Positions 26,785 to 36,470 of a stretch of 64,000 bases of DNA are shown here, piece after piece. The position numbers and the translations under genes were made by a program. The DNA lies in NCBI RefSeq assembly GCF_024054555.1, contig NZ_JAMXLY010000010.1, forward strand, positions 1 through 64,000. Direction: 5' to 3'. Numbering within the stretch: the first letter of the stretch is position 1; the number at the start of each line of letters is the position of its first letter. This stretch comes from Segatella cerevisiae. GTDB lineage: Bacteria; Bacteroidota; Bacteroidia; Bacteroidales; Bacteroidaceae. The notes under the pieces are model-generated. The model ran no database searches. It had not been told where the DNA came from and worked only from the letters and a program-made list of their open reading frames with translations.

Positions 26785-28389
26785 ATGAAGTTATCAATTG
26801 TGAAATTATTTAGATTCTTTTTGCTGGTCATCTGCTTGCTTGGCAGTCTCACGGCATGTAACAATAAATTAGCAAATCCTAATACACAACTATCGCTTCA
26901 TTCATACAGTGAATTAAGATCGGATACATTGACTTTGAGTCCGTCTCGCGTTCGGGCAGAGATTGATAGTTGTATTGCCCATGATGAGGATTCATTGACC
27001 ACTGATTATCGGATTCGCCAGTATTATCTGAATAGGGGAGATTTTCTATGGATAGACAGAAAAGGTGTTGATGCACGTGCAGATACCGTGCTTTCCTGGT
27101 TGAAGACGGTCAAGGATATGGGGTTCTCGCTGAAGAAGTTCCATGTCCGTCAGATCGAGCGTGATTTGCAGAGGATCCGCAGTTTACAATTTGATCATGT
27201 GAATAATATCAATGTTGTCATGGGTCGTTTGGAATACAATCTGAGTAAAGGCTTTTTCCGCTATGCGGTGGGCCAACGCTTTGGATTTATGAATCCTGAT
27301 TATGTATTCAATCATCTTGAACCTTCAGAGGAGTCCTCTTCTGACAGTCAGGCTGTGACGAACTATTTGCAGCTCTTCGCTCTCCCCATGGAACACGCTA
27401 CAAAGGCCTTTTATCAGTTGTCTCTCCGGAAGGTCAAACAGGACAGTATATCGGAATTCCTGCGTACTGTTCAACCCAAGAGTCCTTTCTACAACAGACT
27501 GTTGGCTCTCCTGAAGACTGCGCAGGGTAGGAGAGAAAGGAATCTGATCCTTTGCAATATGGAAAGGTGCCGCTGGCGGTTAAAGGATTATCCTCAAAGG
27601 CATCGGAAATATGTCGTCGTCAATATCCCATCCTTTGCCCTTCATGCTGTAGACGGCACCTCTGATCTGGTGATGCGTGTGGGCTGTGGAACAAGTGTGA
27701 CTAAAACACCGCTGCTGATGAGCGCTGTGAAACGAATGGATATCAACCCGCAATGGATCGTGCCGAAGAGCATCATCAAGAAAAGTATCGTCCAACATGC
27801 CGGAGATAATGCCTATTTCCAAACCAAGAGGTTTTTTATCCTGGAGAGGTCAAGCGGGGAGACTGTTGATCCCCGGCGGACGACCAGGGCAATGCTCCTG
27901 AGTCCTGACTATGCTGTGATACAAGAAGGGGGGAAGGAAAACTCATTAGGGCGGATCATCTTCCGATTCAATAATGATTTCTCCATTTACCTCCACGATA
28001 CGTCTTCCAAGGAATTCTTCTCACAGGAAAACAGGGGTGTGAGCCATGGTTGTGTCAGAGTGCAGAAACCATTTAAATTGGCGGTCTTCCTCTTGGGTAA
28101 AAAGGATCCTCACTTGATAGAACGGATTCGCTATTCCATGTCTGCTGATATCTCTTCCGTTCAGCATCATCTGTATGACGGGCAGGACCAAAAGGAAGAC
28201 GGTGAGGATGAGGGCAAGGATGACCTCAATCACCACTTGCTGCTCAATACCGTGAGCGTACGTCCCCCGGTCCCTATCTATATCATTTATTATACCCTCT
28301 ATCCGGGGAAAGACGGACAACTTAAAAGATATGACGATATTTACAGTTATGATCGTGTGATTCTACATTTTCTAAGGAATTATCAGTGA
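26785..28389 (+). CDS. L,D-transpeptidase (YcbB-like) lipoprotein
   Basis: The 534-residue protein has a lipoprotein signal with lipobox GSLTAC (Cys25). A YcbB-type scaffold region spans about 40-300 and the YkuD catalytic domain follows, with His404 (YLHDTSSKEFF) and the S-H-G-C-V-R motif at 420-425, Cys423 being the nucleophile. An acidic insert (QDQKEDGEDEGKDD) precedes the last conserved segment VPIYIIYYTLYPGKDG. These enzymes make 3-3 cross-links in peptidoglycan or attach proteins to it. It overlaps the ECF sigma gene by 4 nt. Confidence 0.92.
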   Translation: MKLSIVKLFRFFLLVICLLGSLTACNNKLANPNTQLSLHSYSELRSDTLTLSPSRVRAEIDSCIAHDEDSLTTDYRIRQYYLNRGDFLWIDRKGVDARADTVLSWLKTVKDMGFSLKKFHVRQIERDLQRIRSLQFDHVNNINVVMGRLEYNLSKGFFRYAVGQRFGFMNPDYVFNHLEPSEESSSDSQAVTNYLQLFALPMEHATKAFYQLSLRKVKQDSISEFLRTVQPKSPFYNRLLALLKTAQGRRERNLILCNMERCRWRLKDYPQRHRKYVVVNIPSFALHAVDGTSDLVMRVGCGTSVTKTPLLMSAVKRMDINPQWIVPKSIIKKSIVQHAGDNAYFQTKRFFILERSSGETVDPRRTTRAMLLSPDYAVIQEGGKENSLGRIIFRFNNDFSIYLHDTSSKEFFSQENRGVSHGCVRVQKPFKLAVFLLGKKDPHLIERIRYSMSADISSVQHHLYDGQDQKEDGEDEGKDDLNHHLLLNTVSVRPPVPIYIIYYTLYPGKDGQLKRYDDIYSYDRVILHFLRNYQ

Positions 28390-28931
28390 ATAAAGACGAC
28401 GCAGAAATCTTAAGGCTACTTAGATCTCCCGATACATGTAGAAAAGGATTTGAGAGACTAGTCAAAGTGTACAGTGAACCACTGTACTGGAAAGTGCGTC
28501 ATATCGTCTTAAGTCATGAGGACACTGACGATGTCCTACAGAACACCTTCCTCAAGATCTGGTCGAAGTTGTCTCAATTCCAAGGGAAGTCCAATCTCTC
28601 GACTTGGGTCTATCGGATAGCGATCAATGAAGCTCTCGACTGCCTCCGCCACAGAAAGAATATTTCTGAACTCAGTTCTGATGATCAGATGACCATGGCA
28701 AACCGCCTTTTGGCAGATGACTATTTTGACGGTGATGAAGCTGAAGCCTTGCTTCGTGAGGCCATAGCCCGCCTGCCGGAAGTCCAGCGGATCGTCTTCA
28801 ATCTCCGCTATTACGAGAAGATGAGGTATTCTGAGATGAGTCAGGTCTTGAACACTTCTGAGGGAGCGCTGAAAGCAAGTTATCATCTGGCAGTTCAGAA
28901 GATTACAAAATTTTTGAAATTGAATGATTAA
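28386..28931 (+). CDS. ECF-type RNA polymerase sigma factor
   Basis: The 181-residue protein has sigma region 2 (DTDDVLQNTFLKIWSKL, STWVYRIAINEALDCLR) and region 4 (LPEVQRIVFNLRYYEKM, YSEMSQVLNTSEGALKASYH). It begins with GTG overlapping the L,D-transpeptidase stop (GTGA), so the two are translationally coupled. A probable membrane anti-sigma follows at 28981. The arrangement suggests control of an envelope stress or cell wall response, which is inference. Confidence 0.93.
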   Translation: MNKDDAEILRLLRSPDTCRKGFERLVKVYSEPLYWKVRHIVLSHEDTDDVLQNTFLKIWSKLSQFQGKSNLSTWVYRIAINEALDCLRHRKNISELSSDDQMTMANRLLADDYFDGDEAEALLREAIARLPEVQRIVFNLRYYEKMRYSEMSQVLNTSEGALKASYHLAVQKITKFLKLND

Positions 28932-28980
28932 ACTTTTGATTTCTATACACGTCTAATCATAAAGGAGAAGATATTAGAAT

Positions 28981-29367
28981 ATGAATAAGGATATGAAAGA
29001 AGAGTCTATAGAGCGCATGTTTGGGAGAAAACACCCTTTCAAGGTACCTGAGGGATACTTTGAACAATTCCCTGCGCGACTGATGGCTGCATTGCCGGAA
29101 CAGCAAAAGCCTCTTTCTATTGCTTCTGCTCATGTTTCGAAAGTACGGTTATTACACAAATTCCATATATGGCAGATTGGTGTTGCTGCCGCAAGTGTCA
29201 TTGCTGTTCTGTTTACCTTGAATCTGCTCTTTTTCAGAAAGAGTGCCCAACCTGTACAGAGAGCTCAGAATCCCAGCGTTAATATGGCGGTGGACCAGGC
29301 TTTTGATTTTGGTATGATAGATAATGAGGATATCTATACAGACTTGGCTGATAATGAAAGTCATTAG
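28981..29367 (+). CDS. Probable membrane-bound anti-sigma factor
   Basis: The 128-residue protein has an N-terminal segment seen in proteins paired with Bacteroidetes ECF sigma factors (HPFKVPEGYFEQFPARLM, residues 18-35) and one transmembrane helix near residues 62-80 (IGVAAASVIAVLFTLNLLFF). A short acidic C-terminal tail lies beyond it. Position directly after the sigma gene and the single-pass layout support an anti-sigma role. There is no ZAS zinc motif. The call is by context more than by sequence. Confidence 0.6.
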   Translation: MNKDMKEESIERMFGRKHPFKVPEGYFEQFPARLMAALPEQQKPLSIASAHVSKVRLLHKFHIWQIGVAAASVIAVLFTLNLLFFRKSAQPVQRAQNPSVNMAVDQAFDFGMIDNEDIYTDLADNESH

Positions 29368-29370
29368 ATA

Positions 29371-29811
29371 ATGAAAAGGAAATTATTTATACTTTTGATT
29401 TTTGTAATGGGGGTATTCTACTTTGCCTCCGGTTTTGACGGCAATGGCTTTAATCCTGCCCGTTTCCAGATGGAAATGGAGCAATATATCGTGACAAGGG
29501 CTGGACTGACACCTTTGGAAGCTTCTAAATTCTTCCCTGTCTATAGGGAATGGAAAGCGAAAGAGCGAAGTTATTTCGAACAATTGAGACTTTATCGGCA
29601 TATCAACAGTAAGGATCCGCGCGTATGCACGGAGGCTATCCACAAGCGGGATCAGATAGATATCAATATCAAAAAGTTACAAATGATCTATCATAGGAAG
29701 TTCTTGAAGATATTGCCTGCTACGAAAGTGTATCAGATCGTTCGTGCTGAAGATAAATTCCATCGGCAGGCTTTCTGCAAATTTATATTCCAAGGTAAAG
29801 GCTTCAGATAG
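29371..29811 (+). CDS. Spy/CpxP-like periplasmic protein
   Basis: The 146-residue protein has a signal peptide (residues 1-21) and a helical mature part. It contains ITRAGLTPLEASKFFPVY-type sequence near residues 46-63, which resembles the LTxxQ/EA motif of Spy- and CpxP-like proteins, plus a long basic helix (RDQIDINIKKLQMIYHRKFL). It starts 3 nt after the preceding stop. I infer that it is a periplasmic stress sensor or chaperone in the same sigma operon. Confidence 0.65.
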   Translation: MKRKLFILLIFVMGVFYFASGFDGNGFNPARFQMEMEQYIVTRAGLTPLEASKFFPVYREWKAKERSYFEQLRLYRHINSKDPRVCTEAIHKRDQIDINIKKLQMIYHRKFLKILPATKVYQIVRAEDKFHRQAFCKFIFQGKGFR

Positions 29812-29905
29812 AAAGACGTCATACGCTTTGCCCGAAGTGGGGTATGGCGGGATAATGAGCGAAAGAAAATCCCCGTATCTTCGGGAATGAGTTAAAAATT
29901 AATAG

Positions 29906-29943
29906 TTCTGTCCTATAGAGTGTCGAATCCCTATAGGACAGAA
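29906..29943. terminator. Bidirectional terminator between sigma operon and NCS2 permease
   Basis: TTCTGTCCTATAG (29906-29918) pairs perfectly with CTATAGGACAGAA (29931-29943), followed by TTGTTTT on the plus strand. It lies between two convergent units. Confidence 0.8.
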
Positions 29944-29971
29944 TTGTTTTAAAGATACTTTGAAAACACTT

Positions 29972-31273
29972 CTATTTGAATACAAAACTGAGAATGAACA
30001 GAATGCTTAGAATGATAAGCGTAGGATTCAACGTTTTGTATTTTCCGGTACAGATTTTGATGACGACATAACTGAGGATTCCGAGTGTGATGCCGTCGGC
30101 TATCGAATAGCAGAGGACCATCGTGATCATGGTGATGAAGGCGGGGAAGGCTTCACTGACTTCCGTCAGATCGATCTTCTTCATACTGTCAAGCATCAGG
30201 ACACCGACCAATACCAAAGCCCCACTGGTAGCTGCGCTGGGAATGATCAGGAAGATGGGACTCAGAAACAAACTGACGAGGAATAAGGCGCCTACGACAA
30301 AACTGGTGACACCGCTTTTTCCTCCTTCTGCAATTCCACTGGCACTTTCAATGTATGTCGTAATGGTAGAACTACCCAGGAAAGCACCGCAAGTGGTGCC
30401 GATGGCATCGCTCATCATCGCTTCTTTAACATGAGGAATAGTCCCGTCAGACTTGACGATACCTGTTTTCTGTGCCAACCCTACCAGCGTACCTACAGTA
30501 TCAAAGATGTTGACGATCAGGAGTGTAAAAACAGTGATGACAGTCTGGAAGTTCATCAGCCCGTTAAAATCGAATTTGCAAAATATCGGCATCAGGCTTT
30601 GAGGAGCGCTCACGGGCAGCCACCCTTTTGTAAAAGAAGTGACCCCCATTGGAATGCCGATGACTGTGGTGATGATGATGCTGTAGAATAAAGATCCTTT
30701 CACCTTACGCGCCATCAGAACAGAACTCAGGAGTATGGCCAGTACACCGAGCAACATTGGTCTTGTGAAGTTGCCCAGACCTACAAAGGTACCGGGTTTG
30801 GCTACAATAATGCCGGCATTCTTCAAACCGATGAAGGCGATGAACATACCTATACCTGTACTGATCGCATACCGGAGATTCTGAGGAATAGAATTCAAAA
30901 TAATTTCCCGGACATTCAGGAAGGTGATCAAAAGGAAGATGACGCCCTCAATAACCATGATGGCAAGTGATTGCTGCCAGGTATAGCCGATGGCCTGACA
31001 CATCGTGTAAGCGAAAAATGCATTCAGTCCCATCGAGGGCGCTTGGGCAAAGGGGAGTTTAGCCATAAAGGCTAACAACAGGGTGGCAATGGCAGCTGCG
31101 ATGACTGTTCCGGTAAAAAGAGCAGCTTTTTCCATACCTGTGGTCGAGAGAACAGCCGGGTTAACGGCCAGAATGTAACTCATCGTAAGAAAAGTTGTAG
31201 CACCGGCTACGACTTCTGTCTTCAGGTTCATGCTTTTGGGATCAAATCCCAAAGCCTTTTCTAAGAATTTCAT
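29972..31273 (-). CDS. NCS2-family purine permease (AzgA-like)
   Basis: The 433-residue protein has about 12-14 membrane segments. Characteristic parts are GATTFLTMSYILAVNPAVL, APSMGLNAFFAYTM and the substrate-site helix with ESASGIAEGGKSG. Such proton symporters take up adenine, guanine or hypoxanthine. I start at the ATG at 31273 (MKFLEKALGFDPK) instead of 28 codons upstream because homologues begin there and the extra part is hydrophilic. It follows nudC on the same strand by about 110 nt. Confidence 0.92.
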   Translation of the reverse strand: MKFLEKALGFDPKSMNLKTEVVAGATTFLTMSYILAVNPAVLSTTGMEKAALFTGTVIAAAIATLLLAFMAKLPFAQAPSMGLNAFFAYTMCQAIGYTWQQSLAIMVIEGVIFLLITFLNVREIILNSIPQNLRYAISTGIGMFIAFIGLKNAGIIVAKPGTFVGLGNFTRPMLLGVLAILLSSVLMARKVKGSLFYSIIITTVIGIPMGVTSFTKGWLPVSAPQSLMPIFCKFDFNGLMNFQTVITVFTLLIVNIFDTVGTLVGLAQKTGIVKSDGTIPHVKEAMMSDAIGTTCGAFLGSSTITTYIESASGIAEGGKSGVTSFVVGALFLVSLFLSPIFLIIPSAATSGALVLVGVLMLDSMKKIDLTEVSEAFPAFITMITMVLCYSIADGITLGILSYVVIKICTGKYKTLNPTLIILSILFILSFVFK

Positions 31274-31384
31274 TTCTATTATAAATTGCTGTAATCTGCA
31301 CTTTTCTCGATGGACTCCGGTATCCGCCACAACGTTCTTCTGTATCTCTGTGAACAAATGCCCTTTGTCGTGGTATTCGGGCGC

Positions 31385-32221
31385 TCAGCCTTTCTGGGTT
31401 ATTTTGTCTGCAGGAGTTGTTTTCTTCAGCCAGTCATCCAAGATCATACGTGCGATACTTAATTTCTCAGGTATCATCGGGAGATTGTCTTTGGTAAACC
31501 AAGTTCCTCCACTCAGTTCTTCCTTTTGCAGATGCACTTCGCCACTGACATAATCGGCATTGTATCCGACCATCAACCCACAGGGATAAGGCCATGGCTG
31601 AGAACCGAAATAGCGGAGATTCGTGATCTTCAGAGAGGTCTCCTCCCTGACTTCACGGTACACAGCTTCTTCAAGTGTTTCTCCCGTTTCCACAAAACCG
31701 GCTACCAAGCCGTAAAAGTCCGACTTGAAATTGCGGGCATGTACCAAAAGGACTTCATCACCTCTATGGACAAGTACGATAATGGCAGTAGCTAACTGCG
31801 GCCATACTTCTTTACCGCAATTCGTACACCTCTTGCTGATGTCTGTATGCATCTTCATCGGTGCACCGCAAACCCCGCAAAACTGTGTGTTCTTGTCCCA
31901 ATAAAGGAGTTCGCTGCATTTGCCTGCTTCCAGATAGAGGTCAAAGGGGATTTTATAGTAACTGGACCGAAGGCTGCACATCTCATAATGATCATTATCA
32001 GACATGACCTGCCCCGGATATTTGCTCAGGAATGTCTTGGAAGGATCATCGACACTGAATGTCTTGATCTCCATACCCGCTTTCGTCGGTGCGATATTCA
32101 TGACATGTGTCCAGGGTTTGATCAGAACCGGTGATTCTTCGGAACGAGGTATGTCGTAATGCCCGTCAGGGAACTTTTCTAGTAATATATCACTCTTGCA
32201 AAATACAAACCAATATTTCAT
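31385..32221 (-). CDS. nudC: NADH pyrophosphatase NudC
   Basis: The protein cleaves NADH (and NAD-capped RNA) to NMNH and AMP. The 278 residues hold an N-terminal domain, a zinc ribbon (CGVCGAPM and CTNCGKE near residues 114-136) and a Nudix box GFVETGETLEEAVYREVREE near 175-195. The NudC-specific motif SQPWPYPCGLM follows it. It starts 39 nt after the nucleotidase gene. Together with that gene and the NCS2 permease it makes a plausible nucleotide and purine salvage operon. Confidence 0.95.
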   Translation of the reverse strand: MKYWFVFCKSDILLEKFPDGHYDIPRSEESPVLIKPWTHVMNIAPTKAGMEIKTFSVDDPSKTFLSKYPGQVMSDNDHYEMCSLRSSYYKIPFDLYLEAGKCSELLYWDKNTQFCGVCGAPMKMHTDISKRCTNCGKEVWPQLATAIIVLVHRGDEVLLVHARNFKSDFYGLVAGFVETGETLEEAVYREVREETSLKITNLRYFGSQPWPYPCGLMVGYNADYVSGEVHLQKEELSGGTWFTKDNLPMIPEKLSIARMILDDWLKKTTPADKITQKG

Positions 32222-32260
32222 TTTTCTAATACTTATTTTAAATAGATAGGAGAGAGAATA

Positions 32261-34027
32261 TCATTTTTCTTCTGCCGCAGTAAGTGGTCTGGAGAACAAC
32301 AGTTGTTTGTCGCGTGCGATGGCAGGTTTGGTCCATTTTTCAGGAATAAAGCGCCAGTTGTTATGGGCTTTGGGATCCATGACGCCTGCACTCTCAATTT
32401 CTTTCATCAGATAGTAGCGCTGGTCCTTTTCACTTTCAAAAATGATGCGCTTCTTCAGTTCTTCCATGGAGATACCCGCACCTTTGGTCAGGAGCTCTCC
32501 TCCGCCGTTGCCTCTATAACTGTTCATGGCAACTTTGTACCATTTTTTCAGGTCGAAAGGTTGTCCGTTACTCATCCTGAGGATATGGACTTTCTGACCA
32601 TCAGGTTTGGTTACGTCAACGGTATAGTCGATGCCTACGGCAGAATCAAAATTGAAGGCTAAGTTCTTGAACATATATCTTTCTGCACCGTTATTCTGAT
32701 GATCACTGAGGAGCATGATATGGTCATCGGGGCTTTTCATCGTGTTGACCCATTGATCATAACTCATTTCCAGATGTTTCCTGATTTCATCACCGGTCAT
32801 CCTGACGGTATAGATCTGATTCTCATACCGATAAAGATTGAAAAGGTCACTGACGTGGACGTCTCCTGCCTGGATACTTGCATCAAAAGACAAGGGAGCG
32901 TTGAAAGAGATATCTGCTCCGGTGATTTTCAATTGCAGGTCTTGGATGAAGTCGGAAAATGGGGCACTGCCAAAATAGCAATCCTTTGTGTAGATACTGT
33001 GCTTGAAGGTGCCGACCTTGCGACCGACAAATGCCTTGACACTATCGATCTCTGGTTGGAAGTGCTTGATAAAGGCGGGGTCTGATACCTCGTTGCAGAC
33101 ATTGACGAGTTGCCCTGTTACATTGGTCTTCAGCGTGACAGGACTTTCACCGTCAGAGACAGTAAGGGAGATCTGTGCATCGCTGACATAAAGGGCATTA
33201 CAACTCGGATCGAGGCAAAGGACGTCTTTGCCTGTGATGTCGTTCTTGACGACGTCCTGATGGAGGGTATGGTCATGACCGTATAGGATGAGGTCGAATC
33301 CCGGCACTTGTTTCGCCACCTCCATAGATGCATTCTCATCAAACTTCTCATTATGGATGCCCCCTTCTTTACCGCTGTGGAAGAGTCCGATGATCAGGTT
33401 GGGCTGTTCATGCGTTTTCAGGTAGTTGACCCAATAGCGGCATGACTTGACCATATTGTCGAAATATAGTCCTTTCCACAGATTCTCATTGAGCCAATTG
33501 GGAATGGCATCTGTGATCATCCCCAGAACAGCTATTTTTATGCCGTCGCGCTTGATGATCGTATAAGGATGGACGTATGGCTGTTTGGTCTGTGAGGATA
33601 CGATGTTGGCTCCAAGTATCGGGCATTTCACCTCTCTGATCCATTTGTCATAGACCGGGTGTCCCGTCTCTACATCATGATTGCCCATTGTCTCCGCATC
33701 ATAACGCATATAATTCACGACACTGGCGGCAACATTGGGTTGATCTGTCTTGACGTAATTACAATAGTAACAGGTCGGTTGACCTTGCAGGATATCACCG
33801 TTGTCTAATAATATAAGGTGATCGCCGTATTTTGTTCTCAGGGAATCTACATAAGTGACGACCCGTGCCAATGAGCCCTCTTTAGGCTTCTGATTGATGA
33901 AATCATACGGAAAGAAACTTCCATGAACATCACTCGTCTCAATCACTCGTAGATTGACTGTTCTCGTTTGTGCCATAGTTGGTAAACTTAGTGAGATTGC
34001 CAGAAGGCTAATTATCAATTCTTTCAT
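32261..34027 (-). CDS. Secreted bifunctional 2',3'-cyclic nucleotide phosphodiesterase / 5'-nucleotidase
   Basis: The 588-residue protein has a signal peptide (residues 1-19, PTMAQ cleavage). The metallophosphatase domain has the motifs ETSDVHGSFFPYDF, DNGDILQGQP, GNHDVETG and YGHDHTLH. The C-terminal nucleotidase domain includes the substrate-binding MNSYRGNGGGEL region. It hydrolyses nucleotides in the periplasm, supplying nucleosides. It is first in an operon with nudC and the NCS2 permease. A -7 box TAAATTTG is at 34050-34057 (complement). Confidence 0.93.
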   Translation of the reverse strand: MKELIISLLAISLSLPTMAQTRTVNLRVIETSDVHGSFFPYDFINQKPKEGSLARVVTYVDSLRTKYGDHLILLDNGDILQGQPTCYYCNYVKTDQPNVAASVVNYMRYDAETMGNHDVETGHPVYDKWIREVKCPILGANIVSSQTKQPYVHPYTIIKRDGIKIAVLGMITDAIPNWLNENLWKGLYFDNMVKSCRYWVNYLKTHEQPNLIIGLFHSGKEGGIHNEKFDENASMEVAKQVPGFDLILYGHDHTLHQDVVKNDITGKDVLCLDPSCNALYVSDAQISLTVSDGESPVTLKTNVTGQLVNVCNEVSDPAFIKHFQPEIDSVKAFVGRKVGTFKHSIYTKDCYFGSAPFSDFIQDLQLKITGADISFNAPLSFDASIQAGDVHVSDLFNLYRYENQIYTVRMTGDEIRKHLEMSYDQWVNTMKSPDDHIMLLSDHQNNGAERYMFKNLAFNFDSAVGIDYTVDVTKPDGQKVHILRMSNGQPFDLKKWYKVAMNSYRGNGGGELLTKGAGISMEELKKRIIFESEKDQRYYLMKEIESAGVMDPKAHNNWRFIPEKWTKPAIARDKQLLFSRPLTAAEEK

Positions 34028-34127
34028 CTGACATTATTTGATTACAATGCAAATTTAATAAATAAAGTTGGATTTGGTATACTTTTTGTTGGATATCTTA
34101 TCGTAATTAAAGGAGGATAAAAGAGAT

Positions 34128-34859
34128 ATGGCATTTATAGATTATTATAAAATTCTGGGTGTTGATAAAAGCATTCCACAGAAAGATATTCATGAGGCAT
34201 ACCTGAAAAGGGTAAAGCAGTTTCACCCCGATCTTCATCCTGATGACCCGAAGGCAAAGGCAAAGTTTCAGGCTCTGAATGAGGCTTACGAGGTCCTTTC
34301 AGATCCGAAGAAACGGGCCAAATACGACAAGTACGGCGAGCAGTGGCGCAATGCTGATGCATTCGATCAGAGTCGTACTTCCGGAGGCTTCGGTCAAGGT
34401 GCCGCAGGTGGCAATCCTTTTGAAGGTTTTGATTTCGAAAGCTTCGGGGGTGGAGGAGGCGGCTTCTCCAGTTTCTTTGAAGACCTGTTTGGAGGGAGCG
34501 GGCGTCGTACACACTTCCGTACATCATCCAATGGCTTTGGCGGCGGTTTTGGGAACTTCGGGAGTGCAGGTTTCGAAAACGCCCGTCAGAGTACTGGCGA
34601 AATGGATGCGAAGGTGAATATTGATTTGTATACTGCCCTGCTGGGTGGCGAAATCCTGATCCAGTTGAGCAACGGACATAAGATCAAACTGAAGATTAAA
34701 CCTGAAACGCAGAACGGCACCAGAGTACGTGTTCGCGGCAAAGGCTATGATCGCGGTGACGGCACATATGGGGATTTGATCATTACCTATAATGTGAAAT
34801 TGCCTACAAACCTTACCGAACATCAGAAGGCACTGCTTCGCGAAATGCGTCAAGGCTAA
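34128..34859 (+). CDS. Short J-domain co-chaperone (CbpA-like)
   Basis: The 243-residue protein has a J domain at residues 4-70 with HPD at 33-35. A Gly/Phe-rich linker follows (75-165, [18 protein letters not shown]). Only one C-terminal substrate-binding domain remains (170-243, [20 protein letters not shown]). The CXXCXGXG zinc fingers of DnaJ and the CTD-I of CbpA are absent, so it is about 60 residues shorter than CbpA. It should stimulate DnaK. There is no cbpM next to it, and it is monocistronic with a terminator at 34957-34999. Confidence 0.9.
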   Translation: MAFIDYYKILGVDKSIPQKDIHEAYLKRVKQFHPDLHPDDPKAKAKFQALNEAYEVLSDPKKRAKYDKYGEQWRNADAFDQSRTSGGFGQGAAGGNPFEGFDFESFGGGGGGFSSFFEDLFGGSGRRTHFRTSSNGFGGGFGNFGSAGFENARQSTGEMDAKVNIDLYTALLGGEILIQLSNGHKIKLKIKPETQNGTRVRVRGKGYDRGDGTYGDLIITYNVKLPTNLTEHQKALLREMRQG

Positions 34860-34956
34860 AAGATGAAGTGGAATGAAGGGAATCTGGAAACAGAATGCTT
34901 TGCTGAAAAGGCATGAAGGACAGACTCCTTGAGGAAGCAAGAGGTAACATCATATT

Positions 34957-34999
34957 AAAAGGCTGGAACTCAATAAATCTTATTGGATTCCAGCCTTTT
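34957..34999 (+). terminator. Terminator after the J-domain gene
   Basis: AAAAGGCTGGAA (34957-34968) pairs with TTCCAGCCTTTT (34988-34999), followed by CTTTT. The 78-codon frame at 34913-35149 runs through this hairpin and is rejected. Confidence 0.85.
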
Positions 35000-35119
35000 C
35001 TTTTAGATCAAGTTTGTCAACAACCCTTGGACTCTTACGGGTGTGAAGAGTTGTATCTCATTAAGGATCATCTGACGTTATCTTATCACTATATGCCGAG
35101 GAACATCCCTTGCAACTTA

Positions 35120-36370
35120 TCAGAGGATGATCCTGACCATGTTGAATGAACTGATTTTACTATCCGGTGAGACTGTAGCGCTGATACGGAACTGTGACTG
35201 TGAAGGTTGTGACGGATCTGTACTGTTGACACTTTGATTGGCAGAGAACTGTACCTGATATTGGTACTTGTCGTCTCCAACGCTGGTCTTCTTGATTTTA
35301 TAATCATTGTTGATCCGCCAGTTCATGTTGACAACATTGTCTTTCCAGAGTTTATGTATAAAACTGGCGACGTCATCTTTACCGGCGTTGCTCTTCCCTA
35401 AGAAAGAAGTCATGACATCTTCCACTTGCGATGTTGCCTGGTCATCATTCCGGGAATTGATTCCTTGGAAGAATTTGCGGAAGAGGGCGCTGATCATCTG
35501 TTTTTCTACCGGCTGGAGTTGTTTCTGCTGCACCTTCTCCATGCTCTCATGAGCCAGATTGGCGAAGGCTCCCTGTGGATGTTCTTTCAGATAAGTTTGA
35601 TAACTCTCTGCCGTATTGTCATTGTGTGCATCCCGCCAGTCTAAAGAGTCAATTTTGGCAAGGGCCTCCTTGGCGTGTATGGAATGTGGAAAATTCTGCA
35701 GGTAGTCTTCCAATGCACCCTTCGAATCTCTCATCACGGCATTTGTCCATTCCTGCTCATTCTGTTTGATTTTCATCAGATGGTTCTGGACGGAATCCAA
35801 ATGGTCTTCAGGGGCATTCTTGTAGGTATCCAAATAACTTTGCAAGACTGTAGGATCTGTACTCTTCATCGCATATTCATAGTCCTGTTCCTCCTTATTG
35901 TCCTGCGCTGTCGCATAGAAATGGTACATGAGGCCAAAGGCGAAAAGCGCGATGATGACACCAATGACGATATAGACGGTATTCCCGTTTTTCTTCTTTC
36001 CCTTTGGAGGATAATTTCCTTTTCCGGGTCCCTTAGGAGGAACTGACGGTCTTTCAGGTTGACTGGAATACTGTGGGGCAGTATGCCCAACAGGTCTTGT
36101 TGTACTTTTTGGGGGTAGGTTGTCGTTCCTGACAGGAGTCGGCTGTGAATGTACGGGACTGACTGGTGCAGAAGTTATTGGGTTTTGGGGAGTCGTACTC
36201 AGTTTGGTGGGGCGATGGCAGTTAGGGCACATCTCTTCATTAGAGAAATACACTTCTCCACAATTCGGACAACGTATGATTTTTCCTGCTATTTCTACTC
36301 CGCAATTGGGGCAAACGGGTGCTTTGTCACTAATCTGATGACCGCACTCCGGACACTTGATAATAGCCAT
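35120..36370 (-). CDS. Double zinc-ribbon membrane protein, function unknown
   Basis: The 416-residue protein has two N-terminal zinc ribbons (CPECG...CPNCG at about residues 5-24 and CPNCG...CPNCH at 34-53), then a Pro/Ser/Gln-rich linker. One membrane helix is near 131-150 (TVYIVIGVIIALFAFGLMY), followed by helical TPR-like repeats (STDPTVLQSYLDTYKNAPED, DYLQNFPHSIHAKEAL). The C-terminal 120 residues are NTF2/SnoaL-like (LFRKFFQGINSRNDDQATSQ). The layout puts the ribbons in the cytoplasm and the rest outside. Function unknown. Confidence 0.8.
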   Translation of the reverse strand: MAIIKCPECGHQISDKAPVCPNCGVEIAGKIIRCPNCGEVYFSNEEMCPNCHRPTKLSTTPQNPITSAPVSPVHSQPTPVRNDNLPPKSTTRPVGHTAPQYSSQPERPSVPPKGPGKGNYPPKGKKKNGNTVYIVIGVIIALFAFGLMYHFYATAQDNKEEQDYEYAMKSTDPTVLQSYLDTYKNAPEDHLDSVQNHLMKIKQNEQEWTNAVMRDSKGALEDYLQNFPHSIHAKEALAKIDSLDWRDAHNDNTAESYQTYLKEHPQGAFANLAHESMEKVQQKQLQPVEKQMISALFRKFFQGINSRNDDQATSQVEDVMTSFLGKSNAGKDDVASFIHKLWKDNVVNMNWRINNDYKIKKTSVGDDKYQYQVQFSANQSVNSTDPSQPSQSQFRISATVSPDSKISSFNMVRIIL

Positions 36371-36470
36371 ATCTTATATTATAAAAAACTAAAATCCTGC
36401 TCTTATTCAGTATAACGGCAGGACTTATCAATCGTATTATTGTTATTAGAACCAAATTATCGTCATCTCA

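Noticed and set aside
34913-35149. 78-codon plus-strand frame
   Set aside because: It reads straight through a strong terminator and overlaps the converging zinc-ribbon gene.
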